Source: a bacterium (GTDB taxonomy: Bacteria > DRYD01). Taken from it: 56,291 nt of DNA. Made by a program: the position numbers and the translations under genes. The notes beneath the pieces are model-generated. The model had not been told where the DNA came from, did no database searches, and saw nothing but the letters and a program-made list of their open reading frames with translations. Within the stretch, counting starts at the first letter, position 1. The number at the start of each line of letters is the position of its first letter. Below, piece by piece: positions 26,451 through 34,616 of the stretch. Where the stretch lies: the NCBI GenBank assembly GCA_030549815.1, contig JAUQQQ010000005.1, positions 74,039 through 130,329 on the forward strand, given 5' to 3'.

Positions 26451-27227
26451 TTAGAAAATTCTGTATATATATTCTATCTTATCTATTTTTAAACCATTTT
26501 TTTTATCGTCAGGAAATCCTGGGGGAAGATTACTTTCAACAATAGAATCATTAGGATTCGAAAGAGGGTATACAGTGTTAGGAGTAATGTTATTGAGGTC
26601 AATCAAAATAGCAGATGAAGGATTATCAAAATAATGAACAGGATTTTGACCAAAATCATCTGCTATCTGCAAATATTCGTAATCCCTTAAAAAAACCAAT
26701 ATTATAAATTTGAAAAGAGTTTTATTACCAATTATCTGGTCAGGTATTTGTATGTTGTACCTTAATTCATTACTACCAACTACTTGAGATAAATTATCAT
26801 TAATAAGTGTAGACCATTCATCAGAAGTTGATGTATTTTGAGAAGGTGGCCTTATGCGATTTATCCTCTTAAAAGAATTTTCGAAGTAAAAGATATGATC
26901 AACTAAATCCAAATTGTTAGAAAGCAAATTATTATCAAACCTAAAAAACAAAGCATTATAGAAGTAGTAGGTATAATTTTGGTTGTTATATTGATAGTTA
27001 ATCGTTGGAGTTATTGGAGCTTTGAAAAAAACAGATATAGACAAGAGTTTGTTAGATGTTGGGGATGGAGTTAAAGATGGAACTCCAGTAGCACAGGAAT
27101 TTAGGACAACAATGATAATGATAAGGATGAAAAGAATTATGGGGGAGGTGGGGAGGGAAGGGAATTTAACCCTTCCCTCTTCATACGCTTTATGATTTAC
27201 TAAAAAACTCAGTTTTTCCCAATCCAC
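26451..27227 (-). CDS. Putative lipoprotein of unknown function with unusual start region
   Basis: The protein has a hydrophobic stretch IILFILIIIIVVLNSCATG ending in a lipobox (LNSC), then a Thr/Ser/Pro-rich linker and a beta-rich domain of about 200 residues without recognisable motifs. The odd point is the start. The only in-frame start is a GTG at 27227, which puts about 28 residues before the hydrophobic core, far more than a normal signal n-region. That extension contains a perfect 10-bp hairpin (27153-27179). A frameshift, a non-standard start near the hairpin, or translational control are all possible. It lies 35 bases after fliJ on the same strand. Function unknown. Confidence 0.55.
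   Translation of the reverse strand: MDWEKLSFLVNHKAYEEGRVKFPSLPTSPIILFILIIIIVVLNSCATGVPSLTPSPTSNKLLSISVFFKAPITPTINYQYNNQNYTYYFYNALFFRFDNNLLSNNLDLVDHIFYFENSFKRINRIRPPSQNTSTSDEWSTLINDNLSQVVGSNELRYNIQIPDQIIGNKTLFKFIILVFLRDYEYLQIADDFGQNPVHYFDNPSSAILIDLNNITPNTVYPLSNPNDSIVESNLPPGFPDDKKNGLKIDKIEYIYRIF
27153..27179 (-). promoter_or_regulatory. Perfect 10-bp GC-rich hairpin in the lipoprotein N-terminal region
   Basis: GAGGGAAGGG (27153-27162) and CCCTTCCCTC (27170-27179) pair perfectly around a seven-base AT loop, in otherwise AT-rich DNA. It lies about 85 bases after the fliJ stop and just before the signal-peptide codons of the lipoprotein. It could end the fliHIJ transcript, although there is no T-run after it on the minus strand. 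It could also hide a ribosome-binding site. Confidence 0.5.
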
Positions 27228-27262
27228 TTATACTTATTCTATAAATTTTCACAAAAACCTTC

Positions 27263-27721
27263 TTACTCTTGTTTTTTATTTCGTGAAAACCTTATAGTTG
27301 AAAGTTCATCCAGAAACTTTGTTTCCTGTAATTTTTGTTCTTGTAAATATTTTTGATACTCTTTTTCTTTAAGTTTTTCAAAACTTTTTCTTTCATTCAT
27401 TTTTTCCTGCAGTTTTTGTTTTTCTATTTCCACTTGCAACTTTGCTTGTTCAACAACAACTTTTTGAAGTTCTATATCATTTTTAAGTTTATCTAAGTAT
27501 TTGTTAAAATTAAGAAAGTAATCGGGTTGTGCAACTTGGGTTAATTTAAGTTTATACTCCTCTTTTTTGTATTCTAAAGTTTTGATTAGATTTTCCAATT
27601 TTTGTTCTTCTTCCATTAATTTTTTTTGGGCGCGAGCAAAAACTCTCTTTTGTTCTTCTTCCTCTTCAATTTTCATTTGAAGGACCTTTTCTAATTTAAA
27701 TTTAAACGGTTTAGAATACAT
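27263..27721 (-). CDS. fliJ: Flagellar export protein FliJ-like coiled coil
   Basis: A 152-residue protein that is almost entirely charged alpha helix: KLEKVLQMKIEEEEEQKRVF at the N-terminus and repeated KLQEKMNERKSFEKLKEKEY later. This is the antiparallel coiled coil typical of FliJ, the stalk of the flagellar export ATPase and a chaperone-escort factor. Sequence alone would be weak, but the ATG overlaps the fliI stop codon (TAATG), which makes the identity convincing. It is the last flagellar gene of this cluster. Confidence 0.82.
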   Translation of the reverse strand: MYSKPFKFKLEKVLQMKIEEEEEQKRVFARAQKKLMEEEQKLENLIKTLEYKKEEYKLKLTQVAQPDYFLNFNKYLDKLKNDIELQKVVVEQAKLQVEIEKQKLQEKMNERKSFEKLKEKEYQKYLQEQKLQETKFLDELSTIRFSRNKKQE

Positions 27722-29073
27722 TATTTATTCAACCTCTTAACAACTTTTTCTTCATAATCACTAACAATTTCGATCATTCTTTTAATAGTATTTTGTAAAT
27801 TATCAGGCTCAAAAACTCCTTGTTTCAGGAATGAATTTACTTCATCTATTTTTTCAATTGCGTAATCTATTCTTGGGTCAGTTCCTTTTTTATACATTCC
27901 AAGCGTTATTATATCTTCATTTTTTTTGTAAGTGCTAAGTATTTCCCTAATTATTCCTGCTGCTTTCTGATGCTCACTACTTGTGATCTCTACAAACAAT
28001 CTACTAACAGATTGAAGGACATCTATTGCAGGGTAATGGTTCATATGTGCCAATTGTCTTGACAAAACTATATGCCCATCAAGAATACCCCTTGTAGTAT
28101 CTGCTATAGGTTCATTCATATCATCCCCTTCAACCAATACGGTATAAATAGCAGTAATACTACCCGTTGGTGAAGTTCCAGGTCTTTCCATAAGCTTAGG
28201 TAAGAGTGCAAAAACAGAAGGTGTATAACCTTTGGTAGAAGGTGGTTCACCTATAGCCAATCCTATTTCCCGTTGTGCCATAGCAAACCTTGTAACTGAG
28301 TCCATCATAAGGATAACATCCTTACCTTTGTCTCTAAAATACTCTGCTATAGCTGTAGCTACGTAGGCAGCTTTTAACCTTACAAGAGCAGGAGTATCAG
28401 AAGTTGCAACAACAACAACTGATCTTCTCAAACCTTCTTCTCCAAGGTCTCTTTCAATAAAATCTCTCAATTCTCTTCCTCTTTCTCCAACTAAACACAA
28501 AACAGTTAAATCAGCTTCTGTAAAACGTGTAATCATAGATAGAGTAGTACTTTTACCCACTCCTGATCCTGCAAATATTCCTACCCTTTGTCCTTTACCT
28601 AAAGTAAGTAAAGAATCTATAGCTCTAACACCAATAGATAATGGAGTATGTATTCTTGGTCGTAAAAATGGGTTCGGTGGATCATTGTATATGGGATATA
28701 GTTCTTCGTATTCCAATGGTCCTTTACCATCGATAGGGTTTCCTAATCCATCAAGTATCCTTCCCAATATTTTAGGGCCAACTTTAACCATCAATTGTTT
28801 TCCAGTGGCTCTAACTTCATTGCCAGGGGAAACACCGATTGTTGATCCTATAGGCATTAACAAAACCCTATCTTCTTTAAATCCCACGACTTCTGCTACA
28901 ATAGGTTCAGAATATTCGTTTGGATAGATATGACATATTTCTCCGACCTGACAAGGTGGCCCGTCGCTTTCTATAACTAAACCAATAACCTGCCTAACTT
29001 TTCCGTAAAACTTCACTAAATCCTTGGATGAAACATTTTTTACTAAATTTTTGTATTTATCAAGTTCAAGCAT
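27721..29073 (-). CDS. fliI: Flagellum-specific ATPase
   Basis: Cytoplasmic hexameric ATPase of the flagellar type III export apparatus, 450 residues. It has Walker A GIFAGSGVGKSTTLSMI near residue 171 and Walker B DVILMMDSVTRFAMAQREI. The FliI/SctN signature GEPPSTKGYTPSVFALLPKL and RPGTSPTGSITAIYTVLVEGDDMNEPIAD follow. The N-terminal beta-barrel domain is present. It overlaps fliH and fliJ by one base each (TAATG junctions), showing tight coupling of the three export genes. Confidence 0.97.
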   Translation of the reverse strand: MLELDKYKNLVKNVSSKDLVKFYGKVRQVIGLVIESDGPPCQVGEICHIYPNEYSEPIVAEVVGFKEDRVLLMPIGSTIGVSPGNEVRATGKQLMVKVGPKILGRILDGLGNPIDGKGPLEYEELYPIYNDPPNPFLRPRIHTPLSIGVRAIDSLLTLGKGQRVGIFAGSGVGKSTTLSMITRFTEADLTVLCLVGERGRELRDFIERDLGEEGLRRSVVVVATSDTPALVRLKAAYVATAIAEYFRDKGKDVILMMDSVTRFAMAQREIGLAIGEPPSTKGYTPSVFALLPKLMERPGTSPTGSITAIYTVLVEGDDMNEPIADTTRGILDGHIVLSRQLAHMNHYPAIDVLQSVSRLFVEITSSEHQKAAGIIREILSTYKKNEDIITLGMYKKGTDPRIDYAIEKIDEVNSFLKQGVFEPDNLQNTIKRMIEIVSDYEEKVVKRLNK

Positions 29074-30017
29074 TATTTACTCCTTAAAATGATTTCTTTC
29101 AAGACCTCTAATTTTGTAGATATTCGTGAATCTATTTTACCGAAATTAGTTTCAATAATACAACCACCTTTTTCTATTCTTTCATCGGGAGCAATGTTCA
29201 AATTTTCTACATCTTCCAACAAATACTTTAATTTCTCTTTAGAATTTTTGACATCCTCCAATTCTTGTGGATTTACCCAAATAGTTATAGACTTACTTCT
29301 TTCGACTTTTGCAAGCAAGTCAGCCAAATATGAGGTAACCACGCTTTGTTCTTCTTGTATTTTCTTATTTATAATTTTTTCAGCTATTTGAAAAGCTAAT
29401 TCAACAATTTCTTTTTCAAACTCTTTTATCAGTTCTTGTCTAATGTTTATTATATTGTTTATTTCTTGCTCTAGTTGTAGCATTTTTTGTTGGTAAATGT
29501 TATTAACTTGTTTCTGTGCTTCTTGATATCCTTTTTGAAATCCCTCATTAACAGCTTGCTCGAGTATTTCTTTTGCTTTGTTTTGTGCTTGATTCATCGC
29601 TTCTTGGATAATTTTTTCAGCTTGTCTATGTGCTTCTTCAATTATAATTTTCTTTTGTTTTTCTATTTCTTCTATTTTTTGCTTCTGTTCATTAATTTTT
29701 TGTTCTAACTCTTCATTTAGTTTTTGATATTTCTTTTTTTCTTCTTCTAATTCGAACTCGATCGATGATTTAGAAACCAGATTAACGTCCTTAATTTCTT
29801 CGATTACTTGGTTAATAGGTAAAGCAACTTCTTCTTTTTTAATTATTTTTTTAGATATTTTTTCATTACTAATATCAAGACTAATCAACTCTTTTCCTAA
29901 AAAATCTTGTTTAATTATGTTTCCCAGGATCTTTGAATTTGTTTTTTGATTTGGAATATTTGTGTTTTCAGGTTGATTTTGTTCACGTACATTTTTTTTT
30001 ATTATTCCCATACCCAT
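29073..30017 (-). CDS. fliH: Flagellar assembly protein FliH-like
   Basis: A 314-residue protein with a disordered N-terminus (about 1-90), a long Glu/Lys/Gln coiled coil (about 90-190) and a globular C-terminal domain (IRQELIKEFEKEIVELAFQI ... ISTKLEVLKEIILRSK). This is the layout of FliH/SctL, which links FliI to the export gate. The C-terminal IIETNFGKIDSRISTKLE is characteristic. It directly precedes fliI with a one-base overlap. Two ATGs (30017 and 30011) are possible starts. fliF and fliG, common upstream neighbours, are absent. Confidence 0.85.
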   Translation of the reverse strand: MGMGIIKKNVREQNQPENTNIPNQKTNSKILGNIIKQDFLGKELISLDISNEKISKKIIKKEEVALPINQVIEEIKDVNLVSKSSIEFELEEEKKKYQKLNEELEQKINEQKQKIEEIEKQKKIIIEEAHRQAEKIIQEAMNQAQNKAKEILEQAVNEGFQKGYQEAQKQVNNIYQQKMLQLEQEINNIINIRQELIKEFEKEIVELAFQIAEKIINKKIQEEQSVVTSYLADLLAKVERSKSITIWVNPQELEDVKNSKEKLKYLLEDVENLNIAPDERIEKGGCIIETNFGKIDSRISTKLEVLKEIILRSK

Positions 30018-30095
30018 TTAATTATTTATATTAAGTTAGGTGAAATCCCTCCTCTCTAAGATCTCTCTTCGATGAAATTTTACTACAAAAAAAAT

Positions 30096-30116
30096 AAGGG
30101 GGCTCCAAGCCCCCTT
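30096..30116 (-). terminator. Strong rho-independent terminator after the 100-aa gene
   Basis: The minus-strand RNA forms a nine-pair stem, AAGGGGGCU with AGCCCCCUU, with a three-base loop. It is immediately followed by ATTTTTTTTGTAG. It lies 26 bases after the stop codon of the gene at 30143-30445 and before fliH. It insulates the flagellar genes from that transcript. Confidence 0.92.
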
Positions 30117-30142
30117 CGAATTGTGCAATCCCTCGTGTTTTA

Positions 30143-30445
30143 TTAACCGCCACCACCTGCTAATGCTTTAGTCCATTGATTTGCTATTTGAGATTGAGTT
30201 TTAAATGCATCCATTCTTGTTTCTTCGTGCATTTTCCTAATTGCTCTGTTTGTATCTAGGACCATCTTTTGCATTTCTTGCTGGTGCTTCTTTTCCGCCA
30301 ATGTTTCAGATAAAATTAAATTTTCCAACTCTCTTCTGTTTTCGTTGTCTATTGCCCATGCCCTGTATTGATTCATTATTGGTTCCCATTGTTGCTGTCT
30401 TTGGTATGGTAGCCAAGAACCATCATTAAACAATCCTGGTATCAT
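30143..30445 (-). CDS. Small cytoplasmic protein of unknown function
   Basis: A 100-residue protein with no signal peptide or membrane segment. The N-terminus is aromatic (IPGLFNDGSWLPYQRQQQWE). Residues about 35-90 are a long charged helix (NRRELENLILSETLAEKKHQ), and the end is AGGGG. I do not recognise the family. A strong AAGGAGG Shine-Dalgarno, its own terminator and a divergent promoter region suggest a monocistronic, well-expressed gene. The neighbouring fliH operon may point to a motility role, but that is conjecture. Confidence 0.7.
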   Translation of the reverse strand: MIPGLFNDGSWLPYQRQQQWEPIMNQYRAWAIDNENRRELENLILSETLAEKKHQQEMQKMVLDTNRAIRKMHEETRMDAFKTQSQIANQWTKALAGGGG

Positions 30446-30554
30446 CTCTTCTACACCTCCTTACTCTATTACCTTCATTCTTATTTATATACAAAAAACA
30501 AAAAAATGAAAATCCTTTTCAGACTTTTTAACATTTTTTTTACATTTTTTATAT

Positions 30555-30584
30555 TTGCCAAATTGCAAAGGTAAAGGCTATAAA
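30555..30584 (+). promoter_or_regulatory. Likely promoter for the plus-strand gene at 30607
   Basis: TTGCCA (30555-30560) and TATAAA (30579-30584) are separated by 18 bases, a sigma-70-like layout. The expected start of transcription is near 30591, about 16 bases before the ATG, which has only AAAGG directly upstream. It lies in the divergent region between the 100-aa gene and this gene. Confidence 0.45.
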
Positions 30585-30606
30585 TTATTGAAATAAATTA
30601 AAAGGT

Positions 30607-31728
30607 ATGCATCTTGATGTTATCATTACAGGTAATACCTTCGGTGCCTTCTCAACTCTTTTCCTTTTTAATAAAAACTTTGAAATAACAATAGGACATG
30701 TAATCCCCGAAATTAGTATAATAAAAGACATAAAAATGATTGTAGGCTATAATACTTATAAAAACCTTTCCATACCTTTCAAAAATATTCCAGATCCTTC
30801 ATATAACGAAATCAATCTAATTCTTATAAACCAAGAAAAATTAATAAAAAGTGAAAAAAGATTTCTCTTTTCTACAACTTTGGATAAATTAAGAAAATTT
30901 CTATATAATCCAAACTCCAAAAAAATAAAAACTTTTCAATCTTCTATCAAAGAACTATTTTTTAATAATGATAAAATATTTTTAAAACTTTCCAACAACA
31001 AAATATTATCATGCTATTACTTAATAGTTGCTGATGATTTTTGGGGTAATACCTGGAGTTTCCTAAATTTCAAACCAACACATACAGGCGGATGGATTAT
31101 GAAAATCCCAACAACCTTCGTTTTTTCTTCAGAACCTTTTATAGCCTTAGGATACTCGCAAAAAGGTGTTATATTAAGCGACTCACAAAACATTATCTTT
31201 GCCAAACACATACAAAAAGAATACACAATCGAAGATCTTATACACAACTTTCTACTTTGCAATAAAATAGTAAAAAAAATCGTTATAAAAGAATGGAATA
31301 AATATGTCCTCCCATTTTCAACTAAAGAATACACTTTTCCACAAGAAATCATAAATAAAAGAATTTTCTTTGTAACAGAGTACTTAGGTCTAATGAATTG
31401 TTTCCTACCAGAATACACTTACTTAACTTCTTTTTTATCTCAAGAATTAGCATCAAACTTAGACACAAAAATTAAAACTCTCCAAGATTTCATCCCAACA
31501 ATTAACCAAGCCATAGAATACAATAAAATATTCATGAAAATAAATAATTTCATCAATAGCTTTCCTTTGATATTTTTCAAAAACGACGAAAAAGATAAGA
31601 TCCTAATTGACTGGCTATTAGGAAACATAAATCCAACGATTATGGATAAAAATTTCAGAGAGATTTTTGAAAACTACGACAGGAATTTCGAAGTCATTCT
31701 ATCCGATCAAGCTATGAATTCAGAGTAA
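30607..31728 (+). CDS. Uncharacterised protein, distantly FAD-dependent-oxidoreductase-like
   Basis: A 373-residue protein. The start LDVIITGNTFGAFSTLFLF resembles the beta-alpha-beta dinucleotide fold of FAD oxidoreductases but has lost the GxGxxG glycines. Near residue 138, YYLIVADDFWGNTWSFL resembles the second FAD motif (hxhhADGxxSxxR) of geranylgeranyl-reductase-like proteins, again degenerate. No membrane segments are seen. It could be a highly diverged or non-FAD member of that family, or unrelated. It is the only plus-strand gene in a 40-kb minus-strand stretch, and its 3' end overlaps the convergent mrdA by nine bases. Confidence 0.6.
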   Translation: MHLDVIITGNTFGAFSTLFLFNKNFEITIGHVIPEISIIKDIKMIVGYNTYKNLSIPFKNIPDPSYNEINLILINQEKLIKSEKRFLFSTTLDKLRKFLYNPNSKKIKTFQSSIKELFFNNDKIFLKLSNNKILSCYYLIVADDFWGNTWSFLNFKPTHTGGWIMKIPTTFVFSSEPFIALGYSQKGVILSDSQNIIFAKHIQKEYTIEDLIHNFLLCNKIVKKIVIKEWNKYVLPFSTKEYTFPQEIINKRIFFVTEYLGLMNCFLPEYTYLTSFLSQELASNLDTKIKTLQDFIPTINQAIEYNKIFMKINNFINSFPLIFFKNDEKDKILIDWLLGNINPTIMDKNFREIFENYDRNFEVILSDQAMNSE

Positions 31729-33474
31729 TGATTTTTCCATATAACTAATAATTTCAGCAGCCAAGGTGGCAGCATATTGCCCCCCATAACCTCCTGACGC
31801 CTCTAAACTTACCACAATAACATATTCTGGTTTATCAACACCAAAATATCCAACAAACCACGTATTATTCAATCCTTTAGGATTGTTAGAATTTACAGGT
31901 ACTTCAGCAGTTCCAGTTTTCCCAGCTACCCTATACTTCCTAACAATAGATTTTATTACAGCAGCAGTTCCCATATTTATAGCTTCTTCCATTCCTTTCC
32001 TAACCAAAAGCAAATTTTTTTCCTTTACAGGTATTTTCTGTAATTTTGGTTTTCGTTCTTTATTAATAAAAGGTGTTGGACGAAAACCGGTTGCTACAGA
32101 AGCAACAACAACAGCCATTTGCAAAGGAGTAACCAATCCCAAACCCTGCCCAATAGCAATATTTACATCATCACCCTTGGTCCATTCCTCCCTCATATAT
32201 CTTTCTTTCCATGCATGGGAAGGGATCAAACCTGAAGATTCAAATGGCAAATCTATACCTGTCGGTTTATTTAGTCCCAAAATTTCTGCATACTTTTTTA
32301 TTTTTTCAATTCCAAGTTTGTAACCCAAAAAGTAATAAAAAACATCGCAAGAAACAGCAAGTGCATGTATTACATCCAAAGATCCATGACCATATTTATT
32401 AAAACAATAAAACGGATGAGAACCAACAAAAAATACACCAGGACAATAAATGTGAGTATTCTCATTTATTATACCTTCTTCCAAAGCAGCGACAGAAGTT
32501 ATAATCTTAAAAGTTGAAGCAGCAGGATACTCCCCTCTTAAAGCCCTGTTATAAAGATAAGAAAAATCAGGAAATTTCTTCATAACCTCATTCCTATCAG
32601 GTTTAAAGTATATACCATTTGTTGTTGAATAAACATAAAACGAAGGATAAGAAACAAGGGTTATAATCTCACCATTAACTTTCATTAAAATAACAGATCC
32701 GCCAACAGGTTGACCATTCTTTAAACTCAGATTATCACACAAATCTTTTAATTTTTTGTAAGAAAATAATGTTATCTTTTTATCGATCGTTGTATTTACA
32801 TCTTTTCCTCTTTCGGGAGGGATTTGTTGAAGTATTTTTACAGGTTGCCCCAGTGGGTCTATTAAATACTTTTCTTTACCCAACTTCCCTCTCAATTCCT
32901 TATCATAGACCAATTCTAATCCATCTTTACCAACAGAAGAATAATAAAAAAGGTCTTTATTTTTCTCTACATCTTCTTTATATGGAATATTGACAAATCC
33001 AAGTGTAAAAGCAAAAGCAGGCCCTGAATACTGCCTCTTATAATCTACAACAACATCAACACCATAAACATACATTAAATTTTCCATTACTAAACAGATA
33101 TCAGAAAAATTCGGATTACTTCTAATAACGATTTGTTCTGAATAACTCTCATTAATTAGATCATCAAAATCGTTTATTTTGAACCTTGATTGGATAAAAT
33201 TTTTAACAAATTTTTGCTGATCATTAGTTAATAAGTTATACTTAGATTTATGTAAAACTATCCTTGTTTCTTCCGTATTAAAAGATAAAACCTCTCCATT
33301 TCTATCAAGGATGTTCCCCCTTTCAGGAGATGTATAAACTTCAAAAGTTGTATAATATTCAAGTTTTCTTCTAAAAATATCATAACTAAATATGTTAATT
33401 TTAATCAAATTATACATGTTCCAAGAAAAAGCGAGAAAGACAATAAATAACAAAACAAGAAACCTATGACCCAT
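31720..33474 (-). CDS. mrdA: Penicillin-binding protein 2 (elongation transpeptidase)
   Basis: Membrane-anchored D,D-transpeptidase that cross-links peptidoglycan during cell elongation, 584 residues. One N-terminal helix (RFLVLLFIVFLAFSWNMYNL), then the dimerisation domain with SPERGNILDRNGEVL. The transpeptidase motifs are SxxK in YPAASTFKIIT (near 322), SxD in AVSCDVFYYFLG (near 379) and KTGTAEV (near 519). WFVGYFGVDKPEYV is also typical. It overlaps the flippase-like gene by 11 bases. The usual partner rodA is not adjacent, although a membrane flippase-like gene is. The 3' end overlaps a convergent gene. Confidence 0.95.
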   Translation of the reverse strand: MGHRFLVLLFIVFLAFSWNMYNLIKINIFSYDIFRRKLEYYTTFEVYTSPERGNILDRNGEVLSFNTEETRIVLHKSKYNLLTNDQQKFVKNFIQSRFKINDFDDLINESYSEQIVIRSNPNFSDICLVMENLMYVYGVDVVVDYKRQYSGPAFAFTLGFVNIPYKEDVEKNKDLFYYSSVGKDGLELVYDKELRGKLGKEKYLIDPLGQPVKILQQIPPERGKDVNTTIDKKITLFSYKKLKDLCDNLSLKNGQPVGGSVILMKVNGEIITLVSYPSFYVYSTTNGIYFKPDRNEVMKKFPDFSYLYNRALRGEYPAASTFKIITSVAALEEGIINENTHIYCPGVFFVGSHPFYCFNKYGHGSLDVIHALAVSCDVFYYFLGYKLGIEKIKKYAEILGLNKPTGIDLPFESSGLIPSHAWKERYMREEWTKGDDVNIAIGQGLGLVTPLQMAVVVASVATGFRPTPFINKERKPKLQKIPVKEKNLLLVRKGMEEAINMGTAAVIKSIVRKYRVAGKTGTAEVPVNSNNPKGLNNTWFVGYFGVDKPEYVIVVSLEASGGYGGQYAATLAAEIISYMEKSLL

Positions 33475-34366
33475 TATTATTTTTCGAAAAGAATATTTTA
33501 TAAATAAAGAAAGCTAACAAACCAATAATAGCAGAAATTAGTTGTAATATATAATACATTAAATCGAGTAAAAAAGCAGATTTGAGGTTATTTTCTCCTA
33601 ATATAAAACTCATTCCTATCGTTCTTCCTCCAAGACCCCCAAAAATAGAAATCAAAGCACTAAAACTACCCACGATAAAAGCTAAAAACCAATCAGGAAA
33701 TTTAACATTAACACCTAATACATACACCAAAAAAAGGTAAAGAGATAAAGAATCAATAATATGTGAAAAAAAAGACAAAATAATGCCACCAATGACAATT
33801 CTATAAACAAGATCTTTCCAAAAATAAAAAAGAAGCAAAAAAAGAGCAAAAATAAATAAAAGTAAAAAAATATAATTCTTCAATAAAAAAATAACAAACA
33901 TACTAACTGCAGCAACAGAACCAATAATCCTATCCATATAAGGACTCAAAAAAATTAATAATCTATTTCTTATATCTTCTTTCCTTATCCCCTCTTCCCT
34001 TAATACCAAAAATCCACTTTTCAATCCGTCTGTTATAAACATACTTAAGCCAACAGAATTAAGTATCAAAGATAAAGAATTTAAATTAAGAAGATAAAAA
34101 AAACTTAATCTACTAGAAAAAAAAAGATTTATAACCATCCTCCACCTATAAACCTTTATAACCAAAGTAATAAATGATAATACAACAGTAAAAAAAAATA
34201 AAATGTAATTTTTAACAATAAGGGAATAAATATCTTCAAACCCAAAGGCAGTTTTTCTATAGATAAAAAAAATAACAACAATTGAAAAAACTAAATAAAG
34301 AAAGAATAATAAATACTTTATAATGACTCTTTGATTCTTTTTTAATCCTTGATTTTGATTCATCAC
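33464..34366 (-). CDS. Lysylphosphatidylglycerol synthase-TM/UPF0104-type membrane protein (flippase-like)
   Basis: A 300-residue protein with about seven to eight hydrophobic helices. The motif FGGLGGRTIGMSFILG near residue 245 matches the conserved GGlGxxE-like segment of the UPF0104/LPG-synthase transmembrane family, found in proteins proposed to flip lipids or lipid-linked sugars. It overlaps mrdA by 11 bases and the 80-aa gene by four, so it is translationally coupled to wall synthesis. A role in envelope lipid or precursor transport is plausible, but not shown by sequence. Confidence 0.7.
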   Translation of the reverse strand: MMNQNQGLKKNQRVIIKYLLFFLYLVFSIVVIFFIYRKTAFGFEDIYSLIVKNYILFFFTVVLSFITLVIKVYRWRMVINLFFSSRLSFFYLLNLNSLSLILNSVGLSMFITDGLKSGFLVLREEGIRKEDIRNRLLIFLSPYMDRIIGSVAAVSMFVIFLLKNYIFLLLFIFALFLLLFYFWKDLVYRIVIGGIILSFFSHIIDSLSLYLFLVYVLGVNVKFPDWFLAFIVGSFSALISIFGGLGGRTIGMSFILGENNLKSAFLLDLMYYILQLISAIIGLLAFFIYKIFFSKNNNGS

Positions 34367-34605
34367 GCTATTTCTTCGGGAGGAAAAACTAAACTAATCA
34401 TATTTTTATTAACCACCATGAAATTAACCCTGTCTATTTCTAAAGAAGTATCTTTATCATAGATAACACATTCAGTAAGAGGAATAAATTGAATGTTTTT
34501 ATTAAGTTCATCAACTATTCTTGCTCCTGGGATAAGATACATATATCCTTCTATTCTGTAATTTTCTGAGAAAATAACTACTCTTCGTGCCTCCTTTTTT
34601 ACCAT
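34363..34605 (-). CDS. Small conserved-type protein of unknown function (DUF6812-like)
   Basis: An 80-residue soluble protein: RRVVIFSENYRIEGYMYLIP followed by GARIVDELNKNIQFIPLTEC, YDKDTSLEIDRVNF and MVVNKNMISLVFPPEE. The pattern (edit of a lipid- or sugar-like ligand is not implied) resembles small proteins from memory grouped as DUF6812, with the order RIEG, RxxDxLN, FIPLT, VNKxxI. I cannot confirm that without a profile search. A strong Shine-Dalgarno (AAGGAGG) lies before the ATG. It sits between mutS (11-base gap) and the flippase-like gene (4-base overlap). Confidence 0.7.
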   Translation of the reverse strand: MVKKEARRVVIFSENYRIEGYMYLIPGARIVDELNKNIQFIPLTECVIYDKDTSLEIDRVNFMVVNKNMISLVFPPEEIA

Positions 34606-34616
34606 CTTTTTCCTCC

